Origin: Kribbella rubisoli | GTDB lineage: Bacteria > Actinomycetota > Actinomycetes > Propionibacteriales > Kribbellaceae | NCBI RefSeq assembly: GCF_004217145.1 | Contig: NZ_SHKR01000012.1 | Location: 310,001 to 374,000 of the forward strand | Length of the DNA: 64,000 bases | Direction: 5' to 3' | Part shown: positions 31,191 through 40,163 of the stretch, piece after piece | Position numbering within the stretch: the stretch's first letter is position 1 | Layout: each line of letters begins with the position of its first letter | Translations under genes and position numbers: made by a program | Notes under the pieces: model-generated | The model's input: the letters and a program-made list of their open reading frames with translations, nothing else | What the model was told of the DNA's origin: nothing | Database searches by the model: none

Positions 31191-33274
31191 TGGCAGTCGA
31201 CTCCTCCACGGACCACGTCACGACCACCAATTGGCCGAGCCCGTTCGGAGTACGGACGCGGCTGGTTGCGGCCAGTGCGCTGATGCTCTTCACCGAGCTT
31301 GCGCTGATCCGGTGGACCGGTTCGAACGTGGTACACCTCAGCTACTTCTCGAACTTCGTGCTGCTCGGCTCGTTCCTGGGCATCGGGATCGGCGTACTGC
31401 GATCCGGCCGCGCAAAGCGGCTGCCGTACTACTCGCCGATCATGCTCGGTCTGCTGGTCCTGGTGATCGCCTGGAAACCGGTGACGGTCAACCGGGGCAG
31501 CTCGTCGAGCGTCATCTACTTCACCAGCCTGAACACCACCGGCCCGCCGGTCTGGGTGATCCTGCCGATCATCTTCATCGCGGCCGCGGTGGTGCTGGCC
31601 GGTCCGGCCGAGCTGGTCGGCCGCTGTTTCGCCGAGCTGCCGCGGCTGACGGCGTACCGCTTCGATCTGATCGGCAGCCTGGCCGGGATCGTGACGTTCA
31701 CCGGGCTGTCGTTCCTGGGCGCGCCGCCGATCTGGTGGGGGCTGATCGTCACGATCATGTTCGCGGGCCTGATGATCCCGCGGACGGCCGGATCCGGCCG
31801 CCGGGCCGTCGCGATGGGGCTGAGCGCCGCGATGGTGCTCGCGCCGCTGCTGGTGATGCTCGGGGTGCTGTTCCACGAGTCGACCAAGGCGAACAACAGT
31901 TGGTCGCCGTACTACAAGGTGCAGACCAAGCAGTACACGTGGGAGGGCGTGCCGCTGCTGACGATCACGGTGAACGGCGTACCGCATCAGCAGGCGATCC
32001 CCGCCGACGCACGGTTGCAGTGGGAGCCGCAGTACGGACTGCCGTACGAGCGGGCGAACGTCGGGAAGACGCCGAAGAACGTGCTGATCATCGGCGCCGG
32101 TTCCGGGTCGGATGTCGCGATCGCGTTGAAGAAGGGTGCGACGCACGTGGACGCGGTCGAGATCGACCCGCGGATCCGCGACCTCGGCAAGGCGCTGCAC
32201 CCGGACCGTCCGTACCAGGACCCGCGGGTGACGTCGCATATCGACGACGGGCGCGCGTACCTGTCGCGGACGAACAAGAAGTACGACCTGATCCTGCTGG
32301 CGCTGCCGGACTCGTTGACGCTGGTGAACGGCGCGAGCTCGCTGCGGCTGGAGAGCTACCTCTTCACCAAGCAGGCGTTCGAGAGCGCTCGCGATCACCT
32401 CAATCCGGGTGGGGCTTTCGCGATGTACAACTACTACCGCGAGACGTGGCTGATCGACCGGCTCGCGTCGACGGCCCAGGAGGCCTTCGGGCACAAGCCG
32501 TGTGTGGACAAGATCGGCGACGGTCTGCAGCAGGCCGTGGTGACGGTCGGTCTGACCGAGCAGGACCAGACGTGTGCCGCTGAGTGGCCCGGTCCGGCGG
32601 CGATCACGCCGCCGCCGGCCACGGACAACCGGCCGTTCCTGTATCTGTTCACCGACCGGATTCCGTCGCTGTACCTGGTCACGCTCGGGCTGATCCTGGT
32701 CGCGGGCCTCGTCGGCGTCGGCATCGCGGGCGGCGGGTCGTCGTACCGGCGGATGCGTCCGTACGCGGATCTGTTCCTGCTGGGCGCGGGCTTCATGTTG
32801 CTGGAGACGAAGAGCATCACCGGGTTCGCGCTTCTGTTCGGTACGACGTGGGTCGTGAACGCGATCGTGTTCGCCGGCGTGCTGGTGGCGGTGCTTGCGG
32901 CGGTCGAAGTGACGAGACGGTTCAGGACACCACCGATCAAGGTGATGTTCGCCGTACTGTTCGGCGGCCTCGCGTTGTCGTGGGTCTTCCCGGACAGCTG
33001 GCTGCTCGGCATGCCGGTCGGGTTGCGGGTGATCGTCGCGGTCCTGATCGCGTTCACGCCGATCTTCGCCGCGAACGTGATCTTCGCGAAACGCTTCACC
33101 GACACAGCCGACGGCACAGCCTCCTTCGGCGCAAACCTCCTGGGCGCAATGCTCGGCGGCTGCCTCGAATACGCCGCCCTGATCATCGGCTTCCACGGGT
33201 TGTTGATCATCGCCGCACTGCTGTACGCCGGGGCGTTCCTGCTCACACCCAAAGCCCGCTCCCTGGCCCGATGA
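31190..33274 (+). CDS. Membrane-embedded spermidine-synthase-like protein
   Basis: A 694-residue protein. Seven or so helices (residues 25-235) precede a soluble Rossmann domain, followed by about six more helices (from about residue 485). The soluble part reads KNVLIIGAGSGSDVAIALKKGATHVDAVEIDPRI and HIDDGRAYLSRTNKKYDLILLALPDSLTL. It matches the spermine/spermidine synthase fold but lacks the catalytic D-S-D/E-P after the strand, so aminopropyl transfer is doubtful. The next gene, another methyltransferase fold, overlaps its stop (ATGA). Substrate unknown. Confidence 0.88.
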   Translation: MAVDSSTDHVTTTNWPSPFGVRTRLVAASALMLFTELALIRWTGSNVVHLSYFSNFVLLGSFLGIGIGVLRSGRAKRLPYYSPIMLGLLVLVIAWKPVTVNRGSSSSVIYFTSLNTTGPPVWVILPIIFIAAAVVLAGPAELVGRCFAELPRLTAYRFDLIGSLAGIVTFTGLSFLGAPPIWWGLIVTIMFAGLMIPRTAGSGRRAVAMGLSAAMVLAPLLVMLGVLFHESTKANNSWSPYYKVQTKQYTWEGVPLLTITVNGVPHQQAIPADARLQWEPQYGLPYERANVGKTPKNVLIIGAGSGSDVAIALKKGATHVDAVEIDPRIRDLGKALHPDRPYQDPRVTSHIDDGRAYLSRTNKKYDLILLALPDSLTLVNGASSLRLESYLFTKQAFESARDHLNPGGAFAMYNYYRETWLIDRLASTAQEAFGHKPCVDKIGDGLQQAVVTVGLTEQDQTCAAEWPGPAAITPPPATDNRPFLYLFTDRIPSLYLVTLGLILVAGLVGVGIAGGGSSYRRMRPYADLFLLGAGFMLLETKSITGFALLFGTTWVVNAIVFAGVLVAVLAAVEVTRRFRTPPIKVMFAVLFGGLALSWVFPDSWLLGMPVGLRVIVAVLIAFTPIFAANVIFAKRFTDTADGTASFGANLLGAMLGGCLEYAALIIGFHGLLIIAALLYAGAFLLTPKARSLAR

Positions 33275-33903
33275 GTGAGCTGGCGGACTACTACCGCGAT
33301 CGCGCCGGCGAGTACGACGCGGTCTACAACAAACCGGAACGGCAGGAGGACCTCGCCCGCCTGCGGGCCCTCCTGCCACCGCTCGTCCGCGGCCGCGCAG
33401 TCCTGGAAGTTGCCGCCGGCACCGGGTACTGGACGACCGCGCTGTCCACCACGGCCGCCTCGGTGCTGGCAACGGACTTCAACGAGGAGCCGCTGGCCAT
33501 CGCCCGCACGCGGTCCTACGGTCCGGGCGACGTACGGTTCCAGACTGCCGACGCGTACGACCTCGGTGCGGTCGAGGGGCGGTTCGACGCGATCTTCGCC
33601 GGCTTCTTCTGGTCGCACGTGCTCCGGGCCGACGTACGCCGCTTCGTCGCCGGCCTGCGGGACCGGCTCGAGCCGGGCGGCATGCTGATCCTCGCCGACA
33701 ACCGGTACGTGGAGGGCAGCAACTATCCGATCACCCGGACGACGGCCGAGGGCGACACGTACCAGATGCGGCAACTGTCGGACGGGCGGACGTTCGAGGT
33801 ACTGAAGAACTTCCCGACCCGGCAGGAGTTCACGGCCGGGGTGATGCCGGGTGAGGTCGAGTGGACCGACTTGACTTACTTCTGGCTGGCAACTGTCTGT
33901 TGA
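33271..33903 (+). CDS. Class I SAM-dependent methyltransferase
   Basis: A 210-residue enzyme. MSELADYYRDRAGEYDAVYNKPERQEDLARL is the N-terminal cap, AVLEVAAGTGYWTTALS the SAM-binding glycine loop, and FDAIFAGFFWSHVLRADVRRFVAGLRDRLEPGGMLILADN the beta-4/5 region. The ATGA overlap couples it to the membrane spermidine-synthase-like gene. Acceptor not identifiable. Confidence 0.9.
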   Translation: MSELADYYRDRAGEYDAVYNKPERQEDLARLRALLPPLVRGRAVLEVAAGTGYWTTALSTTAASVLATDFNEEPLAIARTRSYGPGDVRFQTADAYDLGAVEGRFDAIFAGFFWSHVLRADVRRFVAGLRDRLEPGGMLILADNRYVEGSNYPITRTTAEGDTYQMRQLSDGRTFEVLKNFPTRQEFTAGVMPGEVEWTDLTYFWLATVC

Positions 33904-33964
33904 TTGGTACAGGATCGGCCCGTTCGGACGGTCCTGGGCGGGTCCTGGTGGCAGGATCTGAGAC

Positions 33965-34918
33965 ATGACGTGGCTTGTGACTGGTGGTGCCGGGTACATC
34001 GGGGCGCATGTGGTGCGGGCGTTCCGCGACGACGGGATCGATGTGGTCGTGATCGACGACCTGTCGAGCGGGAAGGCGGAGTTCGTACCGGACGGTGTGC
34101 CGTTCGTCCGGGCGAACCTCCTGGACGGTGCGGCGGTGCGGGAGGCGCTCGACGGCGTCGACGGCGTCGTACATCTGGCCGGGTTCAAGTACGCCGGGGT
34201 GTCGGTGGATCGGCCGCTGCACACCTACACGCAGAACGTGACGGCGATGGTGTCGCTGCTCGAAGCGATGGCGGAGAAGTCGGTGCGCAACATCGTCTTC
34301 TCGTCGAGCGCCGGGGTGTACGGGACGCCTCGCGACGAGGTGGTGACCGAGGACACCGCGCCGGATCCGCAGTCGCCGTACGGCGAGTCGAAGCTGATCG
34401 GCGAGTGGCTGCTCCGCGACCAGGCCGCGGCGGCCGAGCTGCACCACACCTCGCTGCGCTACTTCAACGTGGTCGGGTCGGGCGATCCGACGGTGTACGA
34501 CGCCAGCCCATACAACCTGTTCCCGATCGTCTGCAACCTGCTGACCCAGGGCAAGGTGCCGCAGATCTACGGCACCGACCACCCGACCCCGGACGGTACG
34601 TCGGTCAAGGACTACGTACACGTCGCCGACCTCGCGCGTGCACATGTCGCGGCCGCCCGCGCGCTCGAGTCCGGCAAGACACTCGAACGCGTCTACAACC
34701 TGGGCAGCGGCACGGGTACGTCGGTCCGCGAGATCATGGACGCCGCCCGCCGGGTGACCGGCATCGACTTCACCCCGGGCGAAGCCCCGCGCCGGCCGGG
34801 CGACCCGTCCCGCGTGGTCGCGAACGGCGAGCTCGCCGCCCGTGACCTGGCGTGGAAGAACACGTACACGGTCGACGACATGTTCGCGACCGCCTGGGAA
34901 GCCTGGCCGAAGGGCTAG
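33965..34918 (+). CDS. galE: UDP-glucose 4-epimerase-like NAD-dependent epimerase
   Basis: A 317-residue extended SDR. TGGAGYIGAHVVRAF is the NAD motif, VVHLAGFKYAGVSVDRPLHTY the substrate entry loop and SPYGESKLIGEWLL the YxxxK active site. LRYFNVVGS and GTSVKDYVHVADLARAH are GalE-type. It is slightly shorter than typical GalE (about 330-340) and would supply UDP-galactose for wall polymers. The stop overlaps the convergent SDR stop (CTAGTAG). Confidence 0.87.
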   Translation: MTWLVTGGAGYIGAHVVRAFRDDGIDVVVIDDLSSGKAEFVPDGVPFVRANLLDGAAVREALDGVDGVVHLAGFKYAGVSVDRPLHTYTQNVTAMVSLLEAMAEKSVRNIVFSSSAGVYGTPRDEVVTEDTAPDPQSPYGESKLIGEWLLRDQAAAAELHHTSLRYFNVVGSGDPTVYDASPYNLFPIVCNLLTQGKVPQIYGTDHPTPDGTSVKDYVHVADLARAHVAAARALESGKTLERVYNLGSGTGTSVREIMDAARRVTGIDFTPGEAPRRPGDPSRVVANGELAARDLAWKNTYTVDDMFATAWEAWPKG

Positions 34919-35694
34919 TAGCTCTTCTTGAAGGCACCGTTCGTCGACAGGTCCATCATGCCGGGCCCGGTGAGGACGCCGCCTTCGACCGGGAGCGTGT
35001 GACCGGTGATCCAGGACGCGTCGTCGGAGGCCAGGAACGCGACCGCGGCGGCGATGTCCTCGGGCTCGCCGACGCGGCCGAGCGGGTACATCTTCTCGAA
35101 GCGCTCGAGCGTGTCGGGCTGGTTGTCCCAGTTCGGCGTACGGATGGTGCCGGGGGCAACGACGTTGAAGCGGACGCCGAGGTCGCCGTATCGCGCGGCG
35201 TAGTTGACCGTCATCGCGATCTGGCCGGCCTTGGCCGCGGCGTACTCGATGTTGCCGAAGGCAGCGAGTCCGTTGACCGAGCTGATCGTGACGACGTTGC
35301 CGCGGTTCTTGACGAGCTGCGGGAGCGCCGCCTGGATGCACCGCGACGCACCGACCAGGGTCAGATCGAGCTGCGCGTGCCACTCCTCGGAGGTCGTGTC
35401 CTCCGGCACGGTTGACACGATGCAGCCACCGGCGTTGTTCACGACCACGTCGAGCCGGCCGAACCGCTCGACCGCGGCGGCAACTGCTGCGTCCACATCA
35501 TCGCGGTTGGTCACGTCGACCTGCAGCGGGAGCGCCCGCTCGCCGATCCCGGCCGCGACCTCGCCGACCTTCTCCACCTGGAGATCGGTCACCACCACCG
35601 ACGCGCCCTCGTCGGCCAGCCGCCGCGCGACCGCGGACCCGATGCCCTGCGCCGCCGCCGTGACCAGCGCGACCTTTCCTTCGAACCGACGCAC
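34915..35694 (-). CDS. SDR-family oxidoreductase
   Basis: A 259-residue classical SDR. The cofactor motif TAAAQGIGSAVARRLADEGASVVVTDLQ with the Asp suggests NAD(H). NNAGG, the catalytic SS near 140 (ISSVNGLAAFGNIEYAAAKAG) with YxxxK, and PGTIRTP follow. The GTG at 35694 has GGAGG at a good distance. It starts 16 bases downstream of the TIGR03089 gene stop and is probably cotranscribed. Substrate unknown. Confidence 0.92.
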   Translation of the reverse strand: MRRFEGKVALVTAAAQGIGSAVARRLADEGASVVVTDLQVEKVGEVAAGIGERALPLQVDVTNRDDVDAAVAAAVERFGRLDVVVNNAGGCIVSTVPEDTTSEEWHAQLDLTLVGASRCIQAALPQLVKNRGNVVTISSVNGLAAFGNIEYAAAKAGQIAMTVNYAARYGDLGVRFNVVAPGTIRTPNWDNQPDTLERFEKMYPLGRVGEPEDIAAAVAFLASDDASWITGHTLPVEGGVLTGPGMMDLSTNGAFKKSY

Positions 35695-35710
35695 GCTAAC
35701 CCCTCCGTTG

Positions 35711-36388
35711 TTACTCGAGTACTCGGTCGACCTTCTCGTCCGCGACCCGGCGCTCCAGCTTGGCGGCGTCCAGGTTGCGGCAGAGGACGATCGAACCACC
35801 TCCGGCGATCACGCCGACCAGCAGTCCCAGGCCGTCCCGGTCCGTGAGCGTCTGCTGGACCAGAATGCGGTCGGCGACCGGCTCCGCCGCACTGATCAGA
35901 TCCTCGTGCGTGAGGTCGTCGTACGCCGGGGAGTCGGGCGTCGGCGGGTCGAACGGGACGAAGACGTCGGGGTGGTTGTAGACCTCGGCGCCGTAGTCCT
36001 GGATGCCGTCCGGGACGGGCTCGCGGAAGCGGCCGCCGAGCGGGAGAAGGGCCGAGGCAACGGTCTCGCGCTCGCCGCGGACGGCGAAGTCGGGGCCGGT
36101 GATCGCGAGGGTACCGGTCTTGCTGGTCAGCGAGGCGCCGACCGACCAGGTGGACAGCGCCCAGACGACGCCCAGCCAGTGCGGCGGGAGGCCGATCGCG
36201 ACGGTCTCGCCGGACTCCAGGTCGTACTCGTCGGCCAGCAGGTTCGCGGTCTTGGCGACCCAGTTCGCGGTGGTGACCGCGCTCAGCTCGATCCGCTCGC
36301 CGGTCGCGTCGTCGTAGTAGGTGAGGAACGGGGCGCCGCCGTCCCGGCGGACCGCGGCCGCGAACAGCTCGGGGAGGACTCGTGACAT
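35711..36388 (-). CDS. TIGR03089 family protein (AMP-binding-like fragment)
   Basis: A 225-residue protein of an actinobacteria-only family (Rv3268 type). It resembles the N-terminal half of acyl-CoA synthetases: APFLTYYDDATGERIELSAVTTANWVAKTANLLADEYDLESGETVAIGLPPHWLGVVWALSTW. It lacks the AMP-binding P-loop and C-domain, so it is unlikely to adenylate. In mycobacteria this gene neighbours the LCP and manC genes, as it roughly does here. Function unknown. Divergent from tatA. Confidence 0.9.
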   Translation of the reverse strand: MSRVLPELFAAAVRRDGGAPFLTYYDDATGERIELSAVTTANWVAKTANLLADEYDLESGETVAIGLPPHWLGVVWALSTWSVGASLTSKTGTLAITGPDFAVRGERETVASALLPLGGRFREPVPDGIQDYGAEVYNHPDVFVPFDPPTPDSPAYDDLTHEDLISAAEPVADRILVQQTLTDRDGLGLLVGVIAGGGSIVLCRNLDAAKLERRVADEKVDRVLE

Positions 36389-36455
36389 ATGGCCCAGCCT
36401 ACGGTTCGTACTCCGGCGTACCGTGGTGGGGGATTTTCTCGAAAGAAGGCTTGTC

Positions 36456-36761
36456 ATGGTGCCACAGCTCGCGCTGCCCGAAGGCGGCGAATGGATCGTC
36501 ATCCTGGTCATCGTGGTCCTCCTGTTCGGCGCGAAGAAGCTGCCGGAGCTGACCAAGAACGCCGCCCGCGCAATGAAAGAATTCGAGAAAGCCCGCCACG
36601 GCGACGACGACGAAACCCCACCCCAGGTAGCCCCCGCCCCCGCCCCAGCCCAGCCCCAAGCAGCTGCTCCCGTGCAGGCAGCTCCGGCGCAGGCGCCGCA
36701 GCCGGCGACAGACGCCCAGCCCGCCCGCCCGACGGACATCGAGGGCGGCACCGCGCAGTAG
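36456..36761 (+). CDS. tatA: Twin-arginine translocase subunit TatA
   Basis: A 101-residue protein. The short N-terminal segment and single helix (EWIVILVIVVLLFG, about residues 12-26) are followed by the hinge KKLPELTKNAARAMKEFEKA (amphipathic helix). An Ala/Pro/Gln-rich cytoplasmic tail follows. These are standard TatA/E features for folded-protein export. The ATG at 36456 has AAGAAGG upstream. It is a single gene; tatC is not in the window. Confidence 0.92.
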   Translation: MVPQLALPEGGEWIVILVIVVLLFGAKKLPELTKNAARAMKEFEKARHGDDDETPPQVAPAPAPAQPQAAAPVQAAPAQAPQPATDAQPARPTDIEGGTAQ

Positions 36762-36797
36762 CCGCCCGGCTCACCTCAGCCCGCCCGGTCGCCGGGG

Positions 36798-37721
36798 TCA
36801 GGTCGGTGGGTTGACTTCGAGGACTGCGGTTCGTAGGGCGGCGGCCAGTAGGGCGGTCGGTTCTGGCATGCGGCCGGGTAGACGGGCGAGGATCGTACGG
36901 CGGAGTTCTTGCGGGCCGCCGCGGACTGTGACCACCCGGACGCCTGGCGGGACCGCGGACGCCATGGACGCGGAGATCGTGGTCAGGCCGGCGCCGGCTG
37001 CGACCAGGTGGAGTTTGGCGAGCCAGTCGCGGACTGTGTGGGCGATGACCGGCCGTTCGTCCAGGCCGGGCCAGACGCCCATCCACAGTTCGCTGGACGA
37101 CGTGGGGCCGGCGATCCAGCGCTGACCGCGGAGGTCGGCGACATCGACGGAGTCGTGGGCTGCGAGTGGGTGCCCGGTCGGTACGGCGAGTCGGAGGCTC
37201 CGCTCGGCGAGAATCTCCAGCTTCAGCGCGGGTGACTCGGCGTCCGGCGGGCGGAACGGCGGGGCGGACGCGATCAACGCCAGGTCGATCGTCCCGGCCC
37301 GGAGCGCCCGGACCAGGTTGGGCGTCGATCCCTCCCTGGTCGTCACGGTGATCGCAGGGTGCGTACGACGTACCGCGCTGATTGCCCGCGGCAACAAGAC
37401 CGCGCCGGCACTCGGGAACCAGCCGAGCCGGACGGTCCCGCCCTCGACCGGCAGCCCGGCGAGTTCGCGCGCCGTCGCGTCGAGCTGGTCGAGCACGGCG
37501 GCGGCGTTCCGCAGTACGACCTGCCCGGCCGTGGTAAGGGCGACACCTTCGCGGCGGCGTTCCAGCAGTTGGTTGCCCGCGGCCCGCTCGAGGCCGGCGA
37601 TCTGACGCGAGACCGCGGACTGCGTGTAGCCGAGGGCTGATGCCGCGGCGGTGAACGTCCCCCGCTCCGCCACCTCCCGGAACACCCGCAACGCAACCAG
37701 CGAGACGTCGGTGAAGTCCAT
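36798..37721 (-). CDS. LysR-family regulator
   Basis: A 307-residue regulator. The HTH at residues 5-62 reads LVALRVFREVAERGTFTAAASALGYTQSAVSRQIAGLERAAGNQLLERR. An LysR substrate-binding domain starts near residue 90 (TVRLGWFPSAGAVLLPRAISAVRRTHPAITVTT). The ATG at 37721 is the family-like start. It is divergent from the SDR gene at 37792; CATA (37732-37735) and TATG (37741-37744) form a T-N-A-type dyad in the 70-base region. The likely target is the SDR. Convergent with tatA. Confidence 0.9.
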   Translation of the reverse strand: MDFTDVSLVALRVFREVAERGTFTAAASALGYTQSAVSRQIAGLERAAGNQLLERRREGVALTTAGQVVLRNAAAVLDQLDATARELAGLPVEGGTVRLGWFPSAGAVLLPRAISAVRRTHPAITVTTREGSTPNLVRALRAGTIDLALIASAPPFRPPDAESPALKLEILAERSLRLAVPTGHPLAAHDSVDVADLRGQRWIAGPTSSSELWMGVWPGLDERPVIAHTVRDWLAKLHLVAAGAGLTTISASMASAVPPGVRVVTVRGGPQELRRTILARLPGRMPEPTALLAAALRTAVLEVNPPT

Positions 37722-37791
37722 GACATCTACGCATACCACCTATGCCGAACTTTCGCTGGAGTCATACCAATCCCAGACCTACGTTGGCGAC

Positions 37792-38628
37792 ATGACACAA
37801 CCACGCATCGCCCTAGTAACCGGAGCCAACCAGGGCATCGGCTACGCCCTAGTAGAAGAACTCGCCAGCAGGATGAACCCAGAAGACCTAGTCCTCCTCA
37901 CCGGCAGGAACCCAGACCGAGTCGCCGCCGCGGCAGCTCGCATCAAAGGTGTCGCGAAGGTCGAGGGACGGGTGTTGGACGTGACTGATGGGGAGGCGGT
38001 GGAGCGGCTCGCGGAGGAGCTGGGGGTGGTGGACATTGTGGTGTCCAACGCGGTGGGGCCGTTGGAGCCGGGGAAGACGCCTAGTGAGCAAGTGGATGAG
38101 TTTGTCGACGTGGCGAACCTGGGGGCTCAGTACATGTTGCGGGCGTTTGGGCCTCGGGTGCGGGCTGGGGGGCGGTTGGTTGTGGTGGCTAGTTCGTTGG
38201 GGACGTTGGAGCAACTGCCGGAGGAGTTGTGGGGGCGGTTTGACGGGGTGAGCTTGGAGGATGTCGAGAAAGTTGTGGAGGAGTGGCGGGCTGCGGTGCA
38301 TGAGGGGACGGCAGCGGCTCAGGGGTGGCCGGAGTGGATCAACTTGCCGTCCAAGGTTGCTCAGGTGGCGGCCGTGAGGGCCGTGGCGGCGGAGCAGCGG
38401 GACCGGGATCTGGCCGACGACACGCTGGTTGCGTCCGTTTGTCCGGGGCTGGTGGATACTCGCGCCTCGAGGCCGTGGTTCGACGACTTCAGTCAGGCCA
38501 AGTCGCCCGAGGATGCCGTGCAACCGATTGTGGATCTGCTCCTGGCTGACCACGTCGACCCGGCGCTGTACGGCGAGCTGGTCCGCGACGGCAAGGTCAT
38601 CCCCTGGAAGCCGTCCACCCCTCGCTAG
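37792..38628 (+). CDS. SDR-family carbonyl reductase-like protein
   Basis: A 278-residue SDR. The NADP motif LVTGANQGIGYALVEELAS is followed by SNAVGP in place of the usual NAG. A plain YxxxK is not seen; the region WINLPSKVAQVAAVRAVA has a shifted Lys, as in plant-type/carbonyl reductases with an insertion between strands. It is divergent from LysR. The codon use changes sharply at about 37,950: the first 50 codons are C/A-rich (CTA three times), the rest strongly G/T-rich. Confidence 0.85.
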   Translation: MTQPRIALVTGANQGIGYALVEELASRMNPEDLVLLTGRNPDRVAAAAARIKGVAKVEGRVLDVTDGEAVERLAEELGVVDIVVSNAVGPLEPGKTPSEQVDEFVDVANLGAQYMLRAFGPRVRAGGRLVVVASSLGTLEQLPEELWGRFDGVSLEDVEKVVEEWRAAVHEGTAAAQGWPEWINLPSKVAQVAAVRAVAAEQRDRDLADDTLVASVCPGLVDTRASRPWFDDFSQAKSPEDAVQPIVDLLLADHVDPALYGELVRDGKVIPWKPSTPR

Positions 38629-38650
38629 CCCCCTGCCCGGGCGGAGCTGG

Positions 38651-38664
38651 TTAGGTTAGCCTAA
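38651..38664. promoter_or_regulatory. Iron-box (IdeR/DmdR-like) sequence
   Basis: TTAGGTTAGCCTAA equals the first 14 positions of the 19-bp IdeR/DmdR consensus, and is itself a good dyad (TTAGG, CCTAA). It lies in a 197-base gap. The only start next to it (ATG 38664) opens a 14-codon frame, so the target is unclear. Confidence 0.5.
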
Positions 38665-38814
38665 TGTCACGACGATCTGCACACAGTCGCTTACTGGATC
38701 GCCGGTGAGACCTCGGAGCGCGGGGACGCCGTACGCATGCAGGCGTTCGCGAAGCCAGGAGAAGAGGGCCTCGACGTCACGACCCCGCAGTACTGCAATC
38801 GCTGGAGTTCTCAT
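38656..38814 (-). CDS. Possible 52-residue small protein
   Basis: An ATG-started frame reading MRTPAIAVLRGRDVEALFSW and ending in GDPVSDCVQIVVTLG. Third-position GC is moderate, there is no clear ribosome site and no family is recognised. Its 3' end overlaps the iron-box-like sequence. It could also be a remnant of a longer gene. Confidence 0.3.
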   Translation of the reverse strand: MRTPAIAVLRGRDVEALFSWLRERLHAYGVPALRGLTGDPVSDCVQIVVTLG

Positions 38815-38825
38815 AAGGTCGTCCC

Positions 38826-40163
38826 ATGCTGATCCTGGCCGGCCTGGGGCTGATCCTGGTGCTGACCGTTGCCACCGGCTACTTCGTCTCCCAGGAATTC
38901 GCGTACGTCGCCGTCGACCGGAGCCGCCTGCGCACGCTGGCCGAGAACGGTGACGCGTCGGCCGCGCGCGCACTGAAGGTCACCTCGCGGCTGTCGTTCG
39001 TCCTCTCGGGCGCGCAGGTCGGCATCACGATCACCGCGCTGCTGGCCGGGTACTTCGCGGAGCCGTATCTCGGTGCGGGCCTGGAGGACCTGCTCGGCTC
39101 GTCCGGCGTACCGGAGGCCGTGAGCAGGTCGATCTCGGTGATCTTGGCGTTGCTGTTGGCAACGATCATCCAGATGGTGCTCGGCGAGCTGGCGCCGAAG
39201 AACCTCGCGATCGCGAAGGCCGAGACGATCGCGCTGCGGCTGTCCCGGTCGACCTTGTGGTACCTGCGGCTCGCCGGCCCGGTGATCCACCTGTTCGACT
39301 CGGCGTCGAACCGGATCCTCCGCCGGGTCGGGATCGAGCCGGTCGAGGAGCTGCCGCAGGGCGCGACCCCGAAGGAGCTCGACCGGATCATCGAGACGTC
39401 GTACGAGCAGGGCCTGCTGGACCAGGACACGATGCGGCTGCTCGATCGCGGGCTCGACTTCCGCGGCCGTACGGCGGGCGAGGCGATGGTCCCGCGCGTT
39501 GATGTCGTGACGATGCATCGCGACGAGCGGCTGACCCGCGTGGTCGAGCTGCAGGACACCGGACACAGCAGATTCCCGGTGATCGGCGACTCGGTCGACG
39601 AGCTGGTCGGCGTGGTCGCGATCGGCGACGTGGTCGAGCTGGAACCGGCCGACCGGGCGGCGATCGCGGTCGGTTCGTTGGCGTCGCCCGCAGTCGTCGT
39701 ACCGGCGACGTTGCCGCTGCCCGGCGTACTCGAGCGGCTGAGGGTCGCGCGCCGCCAGCTCGCGATCGTGGTCGACGAGTACGGCGGGTTCGCGGGGATC
39801 GTGTCGCTCGAGGACATCGCGGAAGAGCTCGTCGGCGAGATCCGCGACGAGGACGATCTGCCGGAGACCGGTCTGGTGCAGGGCGGCGACGGGTCGTGGG
39901 TGGTACCGGCTCGCTGGCGGCTCGATCAGGTCGAGGAGGTAACCGGCGTACAACTGCCTGAAGGCGATGACTACGAGACGGTGTCCGGCCTGGTGCTGGC
40001 GCGGCTCGGTCGCCTTCCGCTGGTCGGCGACGAGATTGCGGTGGAGCTGCCGCCGCGGATCGACCACGACGGCCGGCCGATCCCCGCCGAGTACGTGCGG
40101 CTGACTGTGCAGACCATCGAACGCCGGGTGCCCGGCATCGTGGTGATGGAGCGGACAGCATGA
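38826..40163 (+). CDS. Hemolysin/CNNM-family membrane protein with CBS pair and CorC domain
   Basis: A 445-residue protein. The DUF21/CNNM transmembrane domain covers about residues 1-190 (VATGYFVSQEFAYVAVDRSRL, LSGAQVGITITALLAGYFAEP, GELAPKNLAIAKAE). A CBS pair follows at about 215-335 (GEAMVPRVDVVTM, VDEYGGFAGIVSLEDIAEELVGEI). The CorC_HlyC domain is at 345-440. These proteins act in Mg2+/Co2+ export or sensing. It overlaps the next paralogous gene by four bases. Confidence 0.92.
   Translation: MLILAGLGLILVLTVATGYFVSQEFAYVAVDRSRLRTLAENGDASAARALKVTSRLSFVLSGAQVGITITALLAGYFAEPYLGAGLEDLLGSSGVPEAVSRSISVILALLLATIIQMVLGELAPKNLAIAKAETIALRLSRSTLWYLRLAGPVIHLFDSASNRILRRVGIEPVEELPQGATPKELDRIIETSYEQGLLDQDTMRLLDRGLDFRGRTAGEAMVPRVDVVTMHRDERLTRVVELQDTGHSRFPVIGDSVDELVGVVAIGDVVELEPADRAAIAVGSLASPAVVVPATLPLPGVLERLRVARRQLAIVVDEYGGFAGIVSLEDIAEELVGEIRDEDDLPETGLVQGGDGSWVVPARWRLDQVEEVTGVQLPEGDDYETVSGLVLARLGRLPLVGDEIAVELPPRIDHDGRPIPAEYVRLTVQTIERRVPGIVVMERTA

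Noticed and set aside
30998..33472. An 824-codon open frame on the minus strand opposite the membrane spermidine-synthase-like gene
   Set aside because: It is the antisense of a gene with clear motifs, is very rich in Arg/Asp/His as typical of GC-rich shadow frames, and has no recognisable domain.
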